DNA from: Caldithrix sp.
GTDB taxonomy: Bacteria > KSB1 > UBA2214 > DYKH01
Direction of reading: 5' to 3'
DNA: 64,000 bases
Assembly (NCBI GenBank): GCA_020722685.1
Contig: DYKH01000008.1
Location: 1-64,000, forward strand
Positions within the stretch are counted from its first letter, which is position 1, and every line of letters begins with the position of its first letter. The notes under the pieces were generated by a model that saw nothing but the letters and a program-made list of their open reading frames with translations, did no database searches and was not told where the DNA came from. Of this stretch, positions 7,269-16,783 are shown piece by piece. Made by a program: the position numbers and the translations under genes.

Positions 7269-10200
7269 ATGAGAAAAAAATTAGCGCTTTTCAGCATGAG
7301 CCTATTTCTTCTGGCTTGGCTGTCGCATTGCGAGAAAAAAGGAGAAGACATCCTGGGGACGGTGGCAAAGATTGAAGCGACGCCACCCAGCATCTTGGCA
7401 GATGGAATCTCCACAACGACCATCATCGCCACTGTATCCGACACCAGCGGATCGTCCACCAGCGGCTGGACGGTAAAATTCACCACCACACAAGGCACCA
7501 TTACCGAGAACGCCACGGCCAATGCCAATGGCCAGGCTTACGCGACTTTGAAGAGCTGTGCCAGCGAGATAGATTTGCCCGTCACTGTAACAGCCACAAT
7601 TGTTGACACCAGTAAAAAACTACATAAATCCCCCGCTGCTCCCAAGCTGCTTGCCCTGGAAATAGACGGCTTCTCGTACAGGGCGAAACCCCAAGTCAAG
7701 CTCGGCAAGAGCGAATCGGAAGGTGAGAACACGGCCAGTCTATCACTGCGCTTTTTGGGCGTTTCCGTCCACGCCCAACTCGATGCGAATGTATTGCCCG
7801 CCGACGGCATCTCGAAAACGAATCTGAAAATCACCATCAAAGAAACAACCAGCAAGAAAGCGGTCAGCGGCGCCAAAGTCTCCATCGCGGCTGCATATGG
7901 GACCATTGCCAATTCCATCAACACCGGCAGCTTGGGAACGGCCTCTACCGAATTGGTGGCATACGATCGGGCAGCGATAGACACAATTTATGTAGAATAC
8001 GGCGATTTGATCCGCAAGACACTGACGATTGCCTACGAAGCGCCGGGATTGAATCTGACTCCATCCTTCGCCTTGTTATTGGCGGATGGGAAAAGCAAAA
8101 AGACGTTCCAAGCGGTGCTGATTTCCAAAAACAATACGCCGATACCCAACGCGCAAATTGCCTTTTCGGTCAGCAATGGCGTGATCGCCCCCAGCGTGGT
8201 GCAGACCAATTCCGAAGGTATCGCCGAGGTGCAGCTCACCAGTGCGGCGATCCTCGATTCGAATGTGCTGATCATTGCCCGTTACAACAACTTGGCTGAC
8301 ACGTCCCGGGCCAAATACATCCAGCCGCTCCTGAGCTTGACGCCCAACAGCGCGGAGCTTGCCGCGGATGGCATCAGCCAGATGTCCTTTTTGGCATCCT
8401 TGATTCTCCCGGATAACACTCCGGTGGTCGAGGCGGAGATCTCTTTTTCTGCCAGTGACGGCATTATCACCCCAGCCAAGGCGAAAACCGATGCGGAAGG
8501 TAAAGCCGAGGTTTCGCTCAAAAGCGGCACCACTTCCAATCCCAATGTGATCGTGACCGCCAGCTTTCAAAATCTCGTTGCCACGGCAAACGTCGTTTTT
8601 GCCAAGCCTAAATTAACCTTGACTCCCTCAGAAGCAAAGTTGCCCGCGGACGGAATCAGTAAACAGGTCTTCACCGCTTCGCTGGTGTCCTCTAACAACA
8701 ATCCCATTGCTGATGCAGAGATTCAGTTCTCCGCCAGTAAGGGAACAATCTATGCGGTTACCAACACGACGAATGCCGAAGGCAAAGCCTACGCGGAGCT
8801 GAGAAGCAGTACTGAGTTGGATGCGGGAGTGAAGGTCATTGCCAGGTACCATGATCTCGCCGATACCGCACAGGTCGAGTTTGTTGCCTCCACCGGCAAC
8901 AAGGGATTGGCGTTAAGCGGCGGGAACCTACTCTTTCGCGATGGTTTTTCGACAACCCAGCTAACCGCTACGGTCGTGGACGAAAACAACAACGCGGTCA
9001 AGGACGCGACCGTTTTCTTCTCCGCGCTGTACGGACAAATCGCTGCTTCAGTTATGACGGACGTGTACGGTAAAGCTACGGCCACCTATACGCCGGATGT
9101 AGGGGAAACCGATGTTACGGACGTGGTCACAGCCACGATCGGCAATACGTCATCCACGCATCAGATCAAGCTGGCGGGCATGGTGATGCAGCTTACGGCC
9201 TTGCCGGACTCGATTCCTGCGGATGGTAATTCCGTATCCGAGGTTTCCGTACATTTGAAACTGAGCTCGCAAACAGCGGTGCCCGGAGTGGAAGTACATT
9301 TTAGCGCCGACAAAGGTTCTATTGCCACTAAAGCCATCACCGACGATCAAGGCTTGGCAAGCCTCTCATTGCGGTCGGCCATCGAGCCGGGAATTGCCAC
9401 GGTCACAGCGCGGTACGGCGGATTCACCAAGACCGCCACGGTGCAATTTTATCAAAATGCGCCGCAGAGCATCAACCTTGCTGCCGAGCCGAATTTCATT
9501 TGGGTCAAAGAGACCGGCAATTTGGAGCAGACCAATATCACCGCGACCGTGTTGGGCGTACAAGGCCAACCGATAGGACATGAAGTAGCGGTGAAATTTT
9601 TCCTGCGAAACGGTCCGGGCGGCGGCGAAGGATTCGTGGTAGAAGGCGGCGATCCCGGTAGGGAATCTCAGCCGATCAAAACGGTGGGCGGCCAGGCGGT
9701 GATTGGATTTCGCGCCGGTACCCGCTCGGGAACCGCGGAGATTAAGGCCGAGCTGGCGGACTATCCCGGCGTAGCGGCACGAACCACCAACATCGTCATT
9801 CGCTCAGGCCCGCCGTACATTTGGATCGATCCAACTAATGCCAATAACGTCGTCACTCACATGACGGCAACTCTTGACTATTTCAATTTGGACGGCTGGG
9901 GAAACGTGAGGGAATACAACGTCGGCGTCTACGTGGGCGACAAGTACAATAATCCGGTTGAGCGCGGAACAACCATCTATCTCACCAGTACCGCCGGCAT
10001 CATCACTACTGATGTAAAAACCGACGATCAGGGAAGGGGTGTTGCGACTTTGACGTCCGCCAATCCCTTGCCTTACATCGAGCCGCGAGACGAAACGGCA
10101 TTGGCTCCACATCGCATCGTAAATCCTAATGACCCGAGCTTGATGCTCCCCATCGTGGTGCCAGATTTTGAGCTCGGCGAAGTCATACGCAGCGACGGCA

Positions 10201-10649
10201 ATGCAGGTGAAAATGATGGCGTGGCAATCATCTACGCCACAACACATGGACGGAACCAAAATGGCGAGGATGCTATGGTCTATAGCACCAACATGGCTAT
10301 TTTTAGCGGCCCAATTTTGCGCTACGACGTGACGGTCGTTGGTGACAAAGACACGCTCCGGTTGGGCGAGACGGCCACCATCCAAATCCGTATTTATGAT
10401 CTCAACGGCAATCCACCCGCAGCCGGTTCGACGTTGAAAGCTTCCACCTCTGCTGGCAAGATGTCTGTCGAAAACTTGATGCCGGACAAGAACAATTACG
10501 GCTTTGGCTCCACGTTCTTCACCACCACCTTGCTCAACAATCTCGATCCAACCAAAGATGAGCCGACCATGGCGGAGGTGTCGGTGGAATTCAACGGCAA
10601 CTCCGTCCGTTTGAGCCGGTCGGTTTATCTCTACCTGCGCATCAATTAG
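7269..10649 (+). CDS. Secreted protein with seven invasin/intimin-type Ig repeats
   Basis: 1126 residues. The ATG at 7269 is preferred over a GTG at 7242 because AGGATAGGGA sits 8 bases before it. A signal segment (MRKKLALFSMSLFLLAWL) ends at SHCEKK; the Cys may be a lipidation site although His before it is atypical. Then come seven Big_1-like domains, each starting with a P/LADGxS turn and a strand ending in FSAxxGxI. The ADG turns of repeats two to seven fall near 7802, 8080, 8361, 8643, 8938 and 9216, a period of about 95 residues. The last third (from about residue 745) is a different beta-rich region with Gly-rich loops. Such proteins are surface rods or adhesins. Monocistronic: a strong terminator follows. 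Confidence 0.85.
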   Translation: MRKKLALFSMSLFLLAWLSHCEKKGEDILGTVAKIEATPPSILADGISTTTIIATVSDTSGSSTSGWTVKFTTTQGTITENATANANGQAYATLKSCASEIDLPVTVTATIVDTSKKLHKSPAAPKLLALEIDGFSYRAKPQVKLGKSESEGENTASLSLRFLGVSVHAQLDANVLPADGISKTNLKITIKETTSKKAVSGAKVSIAAAYGTIANSINTGSLGTASTELVAYDRAAIDTIYVEYGDLIRKTLTIAYEAPGLNLTPSFALLLADGKSKKTFQAVLISKNNTPIPNAQIAFSVSNGVIAPSVVQTNSEGIAEVQLTSAAILDSNVLIIARYNNLADTSRAKYIQPLLSLTPNSAELAADGISQMSFLASLILPDNTPVVEAEISFSASDGIITPAKAKTDAEGKAEVSLKSGTTSNPNVIVTASFQNLVATANVVFAKPKLTLTPSEAKLPADGISKQVFTASLVSSNNNPIADAEIQFSASKGTIYAVTNTTNAEGKAYAELRSSTELDAGVKVIARYHDLADTAQVEFVASTGNKGLALSGGNLLFRDGFSTTQLTATVVDENNNAVKDATVFFSALYGQIAASVMTDVYGKATATYTPDVGETDVTDVVTATIGNTSSTHQIKLAGMVMQLTALPDSIPADGNSVSEVSVHLKLSSQTAVPGVEVHFSADKGSIATKAITDDQGLASLSLRSAIEPGIATVTARYGGFTKTATVQFYQNAPQSINLAAEPNFIWVKETGNLEQTNITATVLGVQGQPIGHEVAVKFFLRNGPGGGEGFVVEGGDPGRESQPIKTVGGQAVIGFRAGTRSGTAEIKAELADYPGVAARTTNIVIRSGPPYIWIDPTNANNVVTHMTATLDYFNLDGWGNVREYNVGVYVGDKYNNPVERGTTIYLTSTAGIITTDVKTDDQGRGVATLTSANPLPYIEPRDETALAPHRIVNPNDPSLMLPIVVPDFELGEVIRSDGNAGENDGVAIIYATTHGRNQNGEDAMVYSTNMAIFSGPILRYDVTVVGDKDTLRLGETATIQIRIYDLNGNPPAAGSTLKASTSAGKMSVENLMPDKNNYGFGSTFFTTTLLNNLDPTKDEPTMAEVSVEFNGNSVRLSRSVYLYLRIN

Positions 10650-10740
10650 TGCGGAGGGAACACAACCATGACCCGATAACCAGCAGCAGCTATGCATAGC
10701 AGCTAAGATTTTGCAAAAACCCCCTCCACACCTAACAAAG

Positions 10741-10773
10741 GCGTCTGCGCACTAAAAGCGCAGGCGCTTTTTT
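10741..10773 (+). terminator. Intrinsic terminator after the Ig-repeat gene
   Basis: GCGTCTGCGC (10741-10750), loop ACTAAAA, GCGCAGGCGC (10758-10767), then TTTTTT. Ten base pairs with one G-U pair. It ends the transcript about 90 bases after the stop codon. Confidence 0.85.
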
Positions 10774-11385
10774 ATTGCGGTATTCTTAAGAATTATCAGA
10801 AACGTATGTGTTTGGTCAATAGAAGAAAGTGTCATTTCAAATCCGCCACAAGCGAGCGAGAAATCTGTGAGCAACGAGTGCGAACAACTTGTGAAATTCG
10901 GAAGTAATGGATTACTCCCTGCGGTCGAATCACGCCATAGTGCGCCGGAGGCGCATCCGTCTTTGGCTTGAGCGGAGGCGCCTTGGCGCAATGACAGGTC
11001 TTCCTTTAGACTGCAAAATTGTTACTTAGTAAGCTAGTTCAGAGACTAAAAGGCAAAACCATTGAGGGCCGCACCATTGGTCCCAAACGTTTCTTTCGAT
11101 GGTTCTTTTGACAGGGCCGAATCGGCGTGGTGAATATTCGGGCACATATCGGAGGCAAAATCATCGAGAGCAAAACCGTTGGCGTCAAACAGCAGGGGTG
11201 GAAGCCCGCCAGCCGCGCGAAGGGATATGACTATTGAGATAGGCGTTCAGACTCTATCAATTTGCAAAAATTTCCAACAAATCTCTTGCTTTGAAAAGTA
11301 AAAATCCCTAATATTGTCCACAAAAAGATGGGTAGGCGATGTGCGGACGGGAGCCACTGAGATATTTCAACCAAGGACTTGCAGC
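10774..11385. other. Noncoding spacer with degenerate repeats
   Basis: No intact gene. Around 10845-11000 the sequence looks like remnants of palindromic intergenic repeats (for example TGCGCC-GGA-GGCGCA near 10938). Two 37-base segments, 11052-11088 and 11154-11190, match at 27 of 37 positions, are in the same frame (102 bases apart), and both encode GKxIExxTxGxK. A TGA lies between them and a TGA follows at about 11235. This may be a scrap of a repeat-containing gene. Confidence 0.4.
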
Positions 11386-11529
11386 GTGACTACCCGATTG
11401 AACAAATCAACCATAGCCCTGATCATTCTCCTCGATCTTTTTCTGCTCGGCCTCATCTGTTACAATCACACCCATATCCCTGATGCAACGAAAGGCGGCT
11501 TTCCGGAAGCCGTTTCGTCTGTCTATTAG
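11386..11529 (+). CDS. Small single-helix membrane protein
   Basis: 47 residues if the GTG at 11386 is used. AAGGA lies 8 bases before it, which is better than any upstream start in the same frame (the frame is open from 11314). The protein is TTRLNKST, a strongly hydrophobic helix ALIILLDLFLLGLICY, then a short polar tail ending EAVSSVY. Such a basic N-terminus plus helix resembles a pilin-like or anchor peptide. It lies about 490 bases upstream of three pseudopilin-like genes on the same strand. No family is recognised, and the gene could be spurious. Confidence 0.35.
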   Translation: MTTRLNKSTIALIILLDLFLLGLICYNHTHIPDATKGGFPEAVSSVY

Positions 11530-12015
11530 CTTGCGCCTCGCTGCTTGGGTGAGAAACTTGTGACATGTATTGGTAGCGCCATCCGGGTGCATCCAGCTTG
11601 CGAAAAAAGCCCGGGGCGAGCCAAGAAGCATGAAGTGTTGTCACAAAGTTGTTTTGGTTGACACTGATTTGCGACACTGCACTCGTCGCTCCGGTTATCC
11701 GTCTTTCTTCTCCTTGCCAACAAGCCTCAATTACTCCCCTGAACCTTACCGTTTTAATCCTCACTGGCATATTCTATGCACCAAATAAAAAAGAGACTTG
11801 GTGCCTCTATCAAGTGAGCAGTGAAGGGCGGCAGCTTATTAAGCGTGTCTCCTGCATCTGCCGGCAAACGAAGACAGTCATCGCACGTGCGATTGAAGCT
11901 TTTTCCCCTGGCTTTTCTCTTGAGGTTCCTCTGCGGACGCTTACCTCGGCGTGGGGCAACCTCAAAAGGCACTCAAAAATTTTGACGGCTTAGTGCCCAA
12001 CCAGACGGTAATATT
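11530..12015. other. Noncoding spacer of 486 bases
   Basis: Nothing convincing. A small inverted repeat, GCACCAA...TTGGTGC, lies at about 11779-11805. The open frames here are short, unlike any protein I recognise, and lack ribosome sites. Confidence 0.4.
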
Positions 12016-12519
12016 ATGACTTTTGGCCACACCCTGCTCGCCATCGGCGGACTGATTTTGCTATCCACTTTTGCCATTTCTCTCAACGGCTCCATCATGC
12101 AGAATCAGATCAGTTTGACGCAGAGCGAAGCGATCTTAGAAGCCATCGCCATCGGGCAAAAGTTCATCGAAGAAGCGGAAACCAAGCGGTTCGACGAAAA
12201 CATAACCGCCACCATCCCGAGCTCCTTTACTCTGGCCGGTTCCCTCGGTCCGGATGCCGGTGAAACGCGTTCCACTTATGATGACTTGGACGACTTTGAC
12301 GGCTATTCATACGCTGATTCGCTATCTGGATATGTTCCGTTTACGGTAACAGCCAGTGTGGATTATGTCACTTTGGAGGCCCCGGACACGCCAACGGCCA
12401 CACGAACCTATTTTAAGCGGATGTCCATCGCCATCGTATCGCCGGCCCTGTCGTCGTTGCCAAACAATACCATGACGATAAAAAGGCTGTTTGCTTATCA
12501 CTATTTCTTCACCGACTAA
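12016..12519 (+). CDS. Pseudopilin-like exported protein
   Basis: 167 residues. The N-terminus is a short polar leader (MTFGH) followed by a hydrophobic helix TLLAIGGLILLSTFAISL and the polar continuation NGSIMQNQISLTQSEAILEAI, the lollipop layout of pilins and minor pseudopilins. There is no canonical basic leader or Glu5, so processing by PilD is uncertain. The rest is beta-rich. It is the first of three similar genes on the plus strand (12016, 12603, 13399), a layout resembling minor-pilin operons, and faces the pilus assembly genes located on the other strand. I infer a role in pilus initiation or the tip; the exact family is not recognised. Confidence 0.55.
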   Translation: MTFGHTLLAIGGLILLSTFAISLNGSIMQNQISLTQSEAILEAIAIGQKFIEEAETKRFDENITATIPSSFTLAGSLGPDAGETRSTYDDLDDFDGYSYADSLSGYVPFTVTASVDYVTLEAPDTPTATRTYFKRMSIAIVSPALSSLPNNTMTIKRLFAYHYFFTD

Positions 12520-12602
12520 TATTCGACACCAGGATAGCAGGGCCAATACCCTCTCGCGGTCTTTGCAATGATTTGTACACAAGGCCATTCAGGGACTACT
12601 CA

Positions 12603-13184
12603 ATGAATTCACATCTAGACGTTCTCATCGCTTTCATCTTTCTGGGAGTGCTCATTATCATTGGACTCACCATCGATTCCAACATGCGAGCGCATACGAT
12701 TGTGACCAATCATGACTATTCCGTGCAGACCAACAACCGGGTTCTCACGGACATCATTGAAGATGACTTCCGCAAGATTGGTCATGGCTTAATCGATCCG
12801 TTCGGAGCCATTGACTTAGCGGACACATCGCGCATTATCTTTTCCTACGACCGGAATCCATTCAGCACCTTCGACAGCGTGCGGATCGAGTACTCCCTGC
12901 TTCCGGCGCTTAGGACGCCCAATCCAAACGATAAAATCTTGCGGCGTATCGTGAACGGCGCAGCGACCACCGGCCCCGGTTTGGGCGTGACTCGTTTTTT
13001 CTTAAAATACTTCAACCAGCAGGGGACTCAATTGGCTTCGCCGGTCACCGCAGATTCTTTACGCCGAATTCGTATGATCGAGCTGACCCTTGAAGTAAAA
13101 GGCACTGATGGATTTGACAACAGGTATTCCACTTCAAAGTTCGTCACCTCTTTTACTCCCAAGAACCTGCTGGTTAAAAGATAA
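12603..13184 (+). CDS. Pseudopilin-like exported protein
   Basis: 193 residues from the ATG at 12603, chosen because the protein then begins directly with the membrane helix (MNSHLDVLIAFIFLGVLIIIGL). After the helix, DSNMRAHTIVTNHDYSVQ continues the amphipathic stalk, and a globular part with paired strands follows, including RIRMIELTLEVKG. That strand-and-order pattern resembles PilW/GspJ-type minor pseudopilins, in which a late strand carries a similar VxxxxxVEV motif. The leader again lacks the classic Gly-Phe-Thr-Leu-Ile-Glu. It sits 83 bases after the previous gene on the same strand, so cotranscription is likely. Confidence 0.5.
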   Translation: MNSHLDVLIAFIFLGVLIIIGLTIDSNMRAHTIVTNHDYSVQTNNRVLTDIIEDDFRKIGHGLIDPFGAIDLADTSRIIFSYDRNPFSTFDSVRIEYSLLPALRTPNPNDKILRRIVNGAATTGPGLGVTRFFLKYFNQQGTQLASPVTADSLRRIRMIELTLEVKGTDGFDNRYSTSKFVTSFTPKNLLVKR

Positions 13185-13398
13185 AAAGGGTTCATCCGAC
13201 CAATACTGGTCTCCGGAGAGCAAAGGTCAAATGCATCTTGATTGAAAACTCAAACATCAAAACGCAAATCGACGAATCAAATTTCAAGAATTTGAGCGGC
13301 TTTGTAAGTGCGCAGTCAAGTCACTGACAGGCAGCAGTCACTGTTCATTGGCCGGCGGGAAGAGAGGTTCCATTCGGCCTAACCGGTAGGAAGCTTAC

Positions 13399-14664
13399 AT
13401 GGGCAAAGTAGTCACCCTGATTCTATTCGGCATTATTATTTCCACGGTCTCGTTGCGCCTTCAAGCACAAAGGACCGTGACCGAATGTGTTTCCAGCGTT
13501 GCGCAAAAGCATAGTGAGGAAACCGTACGTAACATTGCCAATGCCGCGGCCAACGTTGCTTTGAATGCTCTGACCGTTGATGTTCAGGAAACCGAAAGCG
13601 TCAATAACGCCTCTCTGTACAATGGCACCTACAGCTATTTCTTCGAGCGAGAAGCACAGGACAATACCCTTGGCCCGACGCAGGTGCGAGTCACCGCCAT
13701 CGGCCACTATAATTCATTGACGGATACCGTCGTAGTGCTGCTTACCAGACCATCCTTCTCGCGCTATGCCTATTTTACCAATAATGAAAACGGCATTTGG
13801 TTCCAAACCGGTGACAGCATACGTGGGCCTGCTCATACGAACGGCTATTTCTATATGAAAGGTCAACCGGCGTTTCTGGGGAAAGTGACGAGCCATTTGA
13901 TTTACAGTTCCAGCAGTCCCTACAGAAAATATGACAGCTCAACCTCGCCGATTTTCAATGGAGGCACCGAGTGGCAAGTGCCCACTTTAACCATGCCGAC
14001 AGCAATTCCGCAAGATTTAATCCTTGCAGCCCAGTCGGGGGGAGTTTACATCGACAAGCGCTACGCTTGGGTAGAATTTCAAGCCGATGGGACGGTGAGA
14101 ATTGCTGCCAAAAATACAAGTACTACGCCCTTGCCCAGCGAATATGTCACCTATAATTTGAGCGGCCTCAACGGCGTTATCTATGTAAAGTATACCACGT
14201 CGACGCTGCCGATGGTGTACACCAAAGGAACGGTGAACGGCCAAGTGACCTTGGCGACATCCGGTTCTATCAAAGTGACCGATAATCTCCTTTGTGCGGA
14301 TAATCCGGTCACCAATCCGGCTTCGGATGATATGATCGGCATAACAGCGGCCAAAAACATCGTCGTTACCAATAATGTGGTAGATCAGGATCGCACCATC
14401 CAAGCCACCATCATGACCATGAATCCGACCGCCTCCAGCACGACCAATTTTTATGTGGAGAATTACAGTACAAAGAGGTACGGCAGGCTGCATCTGTACG
14501 GAGGATTGATCCAACGATCTCGTGGCGCCGTCGGCTTGACCGGATCCCAGTGGACCAGAAAGGGCTATCTGAAGGATTATCGCTGGGATTCTCGCTTGCA
14601 GAATATGGCTCCCCCCTATTTCCCCATGCTTTTTGTGTTACGAAAAATCGCGTGGTGGGATTAA
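13399..14664 (+). CDS. DUF4900-like pilus-associated protein (PilX-like)
   Basis: 421 residues. An N-terminal helix (VVTLILFGIIISTVSLRL) is followed by a stalk with many small residues (RNIANAAANVALNAL), as in PilX/GspK-type proteins. The body contains GPAHTNGYFYMKG and later VNGQVTLATSGSIKVTDNL and GITAAKNIVV, beta-helix-like turns that I associate with DUF4900 proteins found beside pilus genes in FCB bacteria. It is the last gene of the plus-strand pseudopilin group and is followed directly by the tandem decamer array. Function is inferred: a large tip or surface component of the pilus. Confidence 0.6.
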   Translation: MGKVVTLILFGIIISTVSLRLQAQRTVTECVSSVAQKHSEETVRNIANAAANVALNALTVDVQETESVNNASLYNGTYSYFFEREAQDNTLGPTQVRVTAIGHYNSLTDTVVVLLTRPSFSRYAYFTNNENGIWFQTGDSIRGPAHTNGYFYMKGQPAFLGKVTSHLIYSSSSPYRKYDSSTSPIFNGGTEWQVPTLTMPTAIPQDLILAAQSGGVYIDKRYAWVEFQADGTVRIAAKNTSTTPLPSEYVTYNLSGLNGVIYVKYTTSTLPMVYTKGTVNGQVTLATSGSIKVTDNLLCADNPVTNPASDDMIGITAAKNIVVTNNVVDQDRTIQATIMTMNPTASSTTNFYVENYSTKRYGRLHLYGGLIQRSRGAVGLTGSQWTRKGYLKDYRWDSRLQNMAPPYFPMLFVLRKIAWWD

Positions 14665-14698
14665 AAACCGGAAGATTATTTGAGAATTACCTTGGGTG

Positions 14699-14798
14699 GT
14701 CAAGTGTTGTCAAGGATGGTCAAGAGCGGTCAGGGATTGTCAAGGATGGTCAAGAAGGGTCAAGAGCAGTCAAGGATGGTCAAGGATCATTAAGGAGT
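14699..14798 (+). repeat. Array of ten 10-bp repeats (GGTCAAGGAT type)
   Basis: Ten units in exact 10-base register, consensus GGTCAAGGAT: for example 14709-14718 TGTCAAGGAT, 14719-14728 GGTCAAGAGC, 14739-14748 TGTCAAGGAT, 14779-14788 GGTCAAGGAT. It starts 35 bases after the stop of the last pseudopilin gene. The reverse complement of the unit occurs in the facing array at 14991-15100. Confidence 0.9.
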
Positions 14799-14990
14799 GA
14801 TGCAGAAGGATGGGGTGTCATAAAAATCGTCATGAACGGCGTGGGAAGCAAAGCTGAACATTTGGCCCGACTGATCAAGCTTCGTCTTCAACATTCCTCA
14901 ATCAGCATATCACGTTTTGTCGAATAGCCAAGCTTCATTTCTTACCGCACCTCGAAATCGAATCCATAGCCTCAGATGTGTGCTTCACCC

Positions 14991-15100
14991 CTTCTAGACT
15001 ACCCTTGACTACTCTTGACGATACTTGACAACTCCTGACCCTTCTTGACCATTCTTGACCATCCTTGACAATTCTTGATTCCTCTTGACCCCTCTTGACC
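14991..15100 (-). repeat. Facing array of eleven 10-bp repeats (ATTCTTGACC type)
   Basis: Eleven 10-base units in register, consensus ATTCTTGACC, the reverse complement of GGTCAAGAAT. Examples: 15041-15050 CTTCTTGACC, 15051-15060 ATTCTTGACC, 15061-15070 ATCCTTGACA. It ends 33 bases from the secretin stop codon. Together with 14699-14798 it can form a long, imperfect stem. Confidence 0.9.
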
Positions 15101-15133
15101 ATTCCGGCCAGGCTGGCCGATCCGGGTAACGCC

Positions 15134-16783
15134 TCAATAGTTCGCTACCACCAGATCACCCACTTGCAGCGCAGCAGTGACCCTTCCACCGGCAGAGCTG
15201 CGCTTGCCGACCGCGAGCGAGTCATGCCCCTTGAGAATTTTCACTTTTCCAATGGGCTGATAGCTGTTACTGTCGCCGTTTTTGCGCAGGACCGTAAGAT
15301 TCTCCCCAACCACTTTCGCTACTTGAAAATTGCGCTCCCACTCTATCAAGGCCAATTCATTTTGCAGCTTGGTCACGATGCCGCGATGGAACTCCTTGTT
15401 GGTGGAAGCAGCGTTATTAGGTTCCACCGGCTTTGCGGTCGCCATGGGGGCACCTTTCTCAGCCATCTCCATCGCCTTTTCAGCTTCCTTCTGTTGAGGC
15501 TTATCCTGAATGGGCGGCACAGAGACAGAGTTGGCGACCATTGAGCTTTTCTGCATCTGGCCGTTGAGGGAAAATCTTTCACTTTTGAGCGGATGAATTC
15601 TTAATCTGGGATTGCCGCTCTCATTCTCCCGTGACGGATTGGCTTTATTGTCCTCGAAGCGGGCAAAGACTTCCGGCAAGAGCGAGGCTTTCAGGATGAT
15701 GACCAACTCCTTTTCAACGTCCTCGTCCCGGGAGTAGCCAAAAATGTAGCGCAAGCCTAAAAACCACCACGGCAAATCCTTTAGAATGGGGATACCTTTA
15801 CGCAGGGTCGTAGACTCGGTGGAATACAGTCCGGCGATCAGGGTTTCCTCGCCATCGAATAACTGCACGTGGGAATTCGCTTCCGACTTGTCAATGATGG
15901 TACTGACTGCGTCGGGATAGGCTTGGCTGCGCTCGACGTGCACGGTAAGGAAGATGGCCGAGCGCTTTTTGTCGTCTTGCAGAACGTAGGGCGTGACCAC
16001 CAGGATAGTGCCGGTGCTGAAGAAGCGGTCGATGATGTTGCCGGCAAAGTCTCTGGTCTTGATGGAAAAATCCTGGCCGACTTGAATTTTGCCTTCCTTC
16101 CCTTCCATGACGGTGATTTGCGGCTGGGCGATCACCTCGCCGATGTTCATGCTGTCAAAGACGCGCAACAGCGCCTCCACGTCGATTCCATACAGTTTCG
16201 AGGGTATCTTGACATGGAGGCTGAGAAAATCTTCGCTCAATTGCAGCGCGCCTAATTGCTCGGCAGAAATATCAAGGTCGCCATTGTAGAAGGTACTCCA
16301 GTCTATGCCGATCTCCCGCAGGGATTTTCGATTGCCTTCAAAAAAAACCGCCTCGATCTTGACTTCTCTATAGCCCAAACGCAGCTCGGTTCCGTCCGCC
16401 ATTTTGACTATGGAATCGGCTCCCAAATCCTCGCTTTGCGCATCCGGAGCGACTACCTGAAAATAGTGTTCCTTTTCACTGTACCACAGGCCGCGACGAC
16501 TGAGGATGACTTCCAAGGCGCCTTTCCACGGCATGGCACGAATGTCCACCCCAATAGGGCCGCTTCTTTTCTCCGGATCGTAAATGGGCTTGCCGGCATG
16601 GCGAATGGCGTACTCACTCAACAAGTCCATGGCAACGGACATATCGAGGTCACTGTTCAGGGAAACCAGCTCGGTTTCCGGAACGTACTCTCGCGGCAGA
16701 GTTTCTTGCGAAAGCAGGACCGTGCTTGCCGCCATCATCAGACCGGCGACCTGAATAAGAATTCTCTTTTTCATACTCTTCAC
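15134..16783 (-). CDS. pilQ: Type IV pilus secretin (PilQ/GspD/MshL family)
   Basis: 549 residues with an export signal (MKSMKKRILIQVAGLMMAASTVLLS). An STN/N0-like domain (about 45-115, with GKPIYDPEKRSGPIGVDIR) precedes a secretin domain (about 130-375) that includes VKIEAVFFEG, the VIAQPQITVMEGKEGKIQVG stretch and GIPILKDLPWWFLG, the hallmark near the end of the secretin gate. A Lys/Glu-rich linker (about 430-475) leads to a small C-terminal beta domain (about 480-549). It is shorter than typical PilQ, with only one N-domain. As the last gene of the minus-strand pilus cluster it overlaps pilOP by 4 bases. It forms the outer-membrane pore. Confidence 0.9.
   Translation of the reverse strand: MKSMKKRILIQVAGLMMAASTVLLSQETLPREYVPETELVSLNSDLDMSVAMDLLSEYAIRHAGKPIYDPEKRSGPIGVDIRAMPWKGALEVILSRRGLWYSEKEHYFQVVAPDAQSEDLGADSIVKMADGTELRLGYREVKIEAVFFEGNRKSLREIGIDWSTFYNGDLDISAEQLGALQLSEDFLSLHVKIPSKLYGIDVEALLRVFDSMNIGEVIAQPQITVMEGKEGKIQVGQDFSIKTRDFAGNIIDRFFSTGTILVVTPYVLQDDKKRSAIFLTVHVERSQAYPDAVSTIIDKSEANSHVQLFDGEETLIAGLYSTESTTLRKGIPILKDLPWWFLGLRYIFGYSRDEDVEKELVIILKASLLPEVFARFEDNKANPSRENESGNPRLRIHPLKSERFSLNGQMQKSSMVANSVSVPPIQDKPQQKEAEKAMEMAEKGAPMATAKPVEPNNAASTNKEFHRGIVTKLQNELALIEWERNFQVAKVVGENLTVLRKNGDSNSYQPIGKVKILKGHDSLAVGKRSSAGGRVTAALQVGDLVVANY

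Larger units (their letters stand above)
14665..15133. other. Convergent spacer between the two pilus blocks
   Basis: 469 bases between a plus-strand and a minus-strand stop codon. It holds two inverted decamer arrays with about 190 bases of unremarkable sequence between them, and a small GC-rich palindrome (CGGCCAG-G-CTGGCCG) at about 15106-15120. No ordinary terminator with a T-run is seen. Confidence 0.7.

Noticed and set aside
9804..10697. Minus-strand frame opposite the end of the Ig-repeat gene
   Set aside because: The sense strand has a clear protein with signal and repeats; the antisense one has no known domain.
13318..13398. Possible c-di-GMP riboswitch before the DUF4900-like gene
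   Set aside because: Some GEMM-like pieces (GGCCTAACCGG) but the conserved core order is missing.
14699..15100. CRISPR array
   Set aside because: Units are 10 bases and directly joined with no spacers; no cas gene is present.
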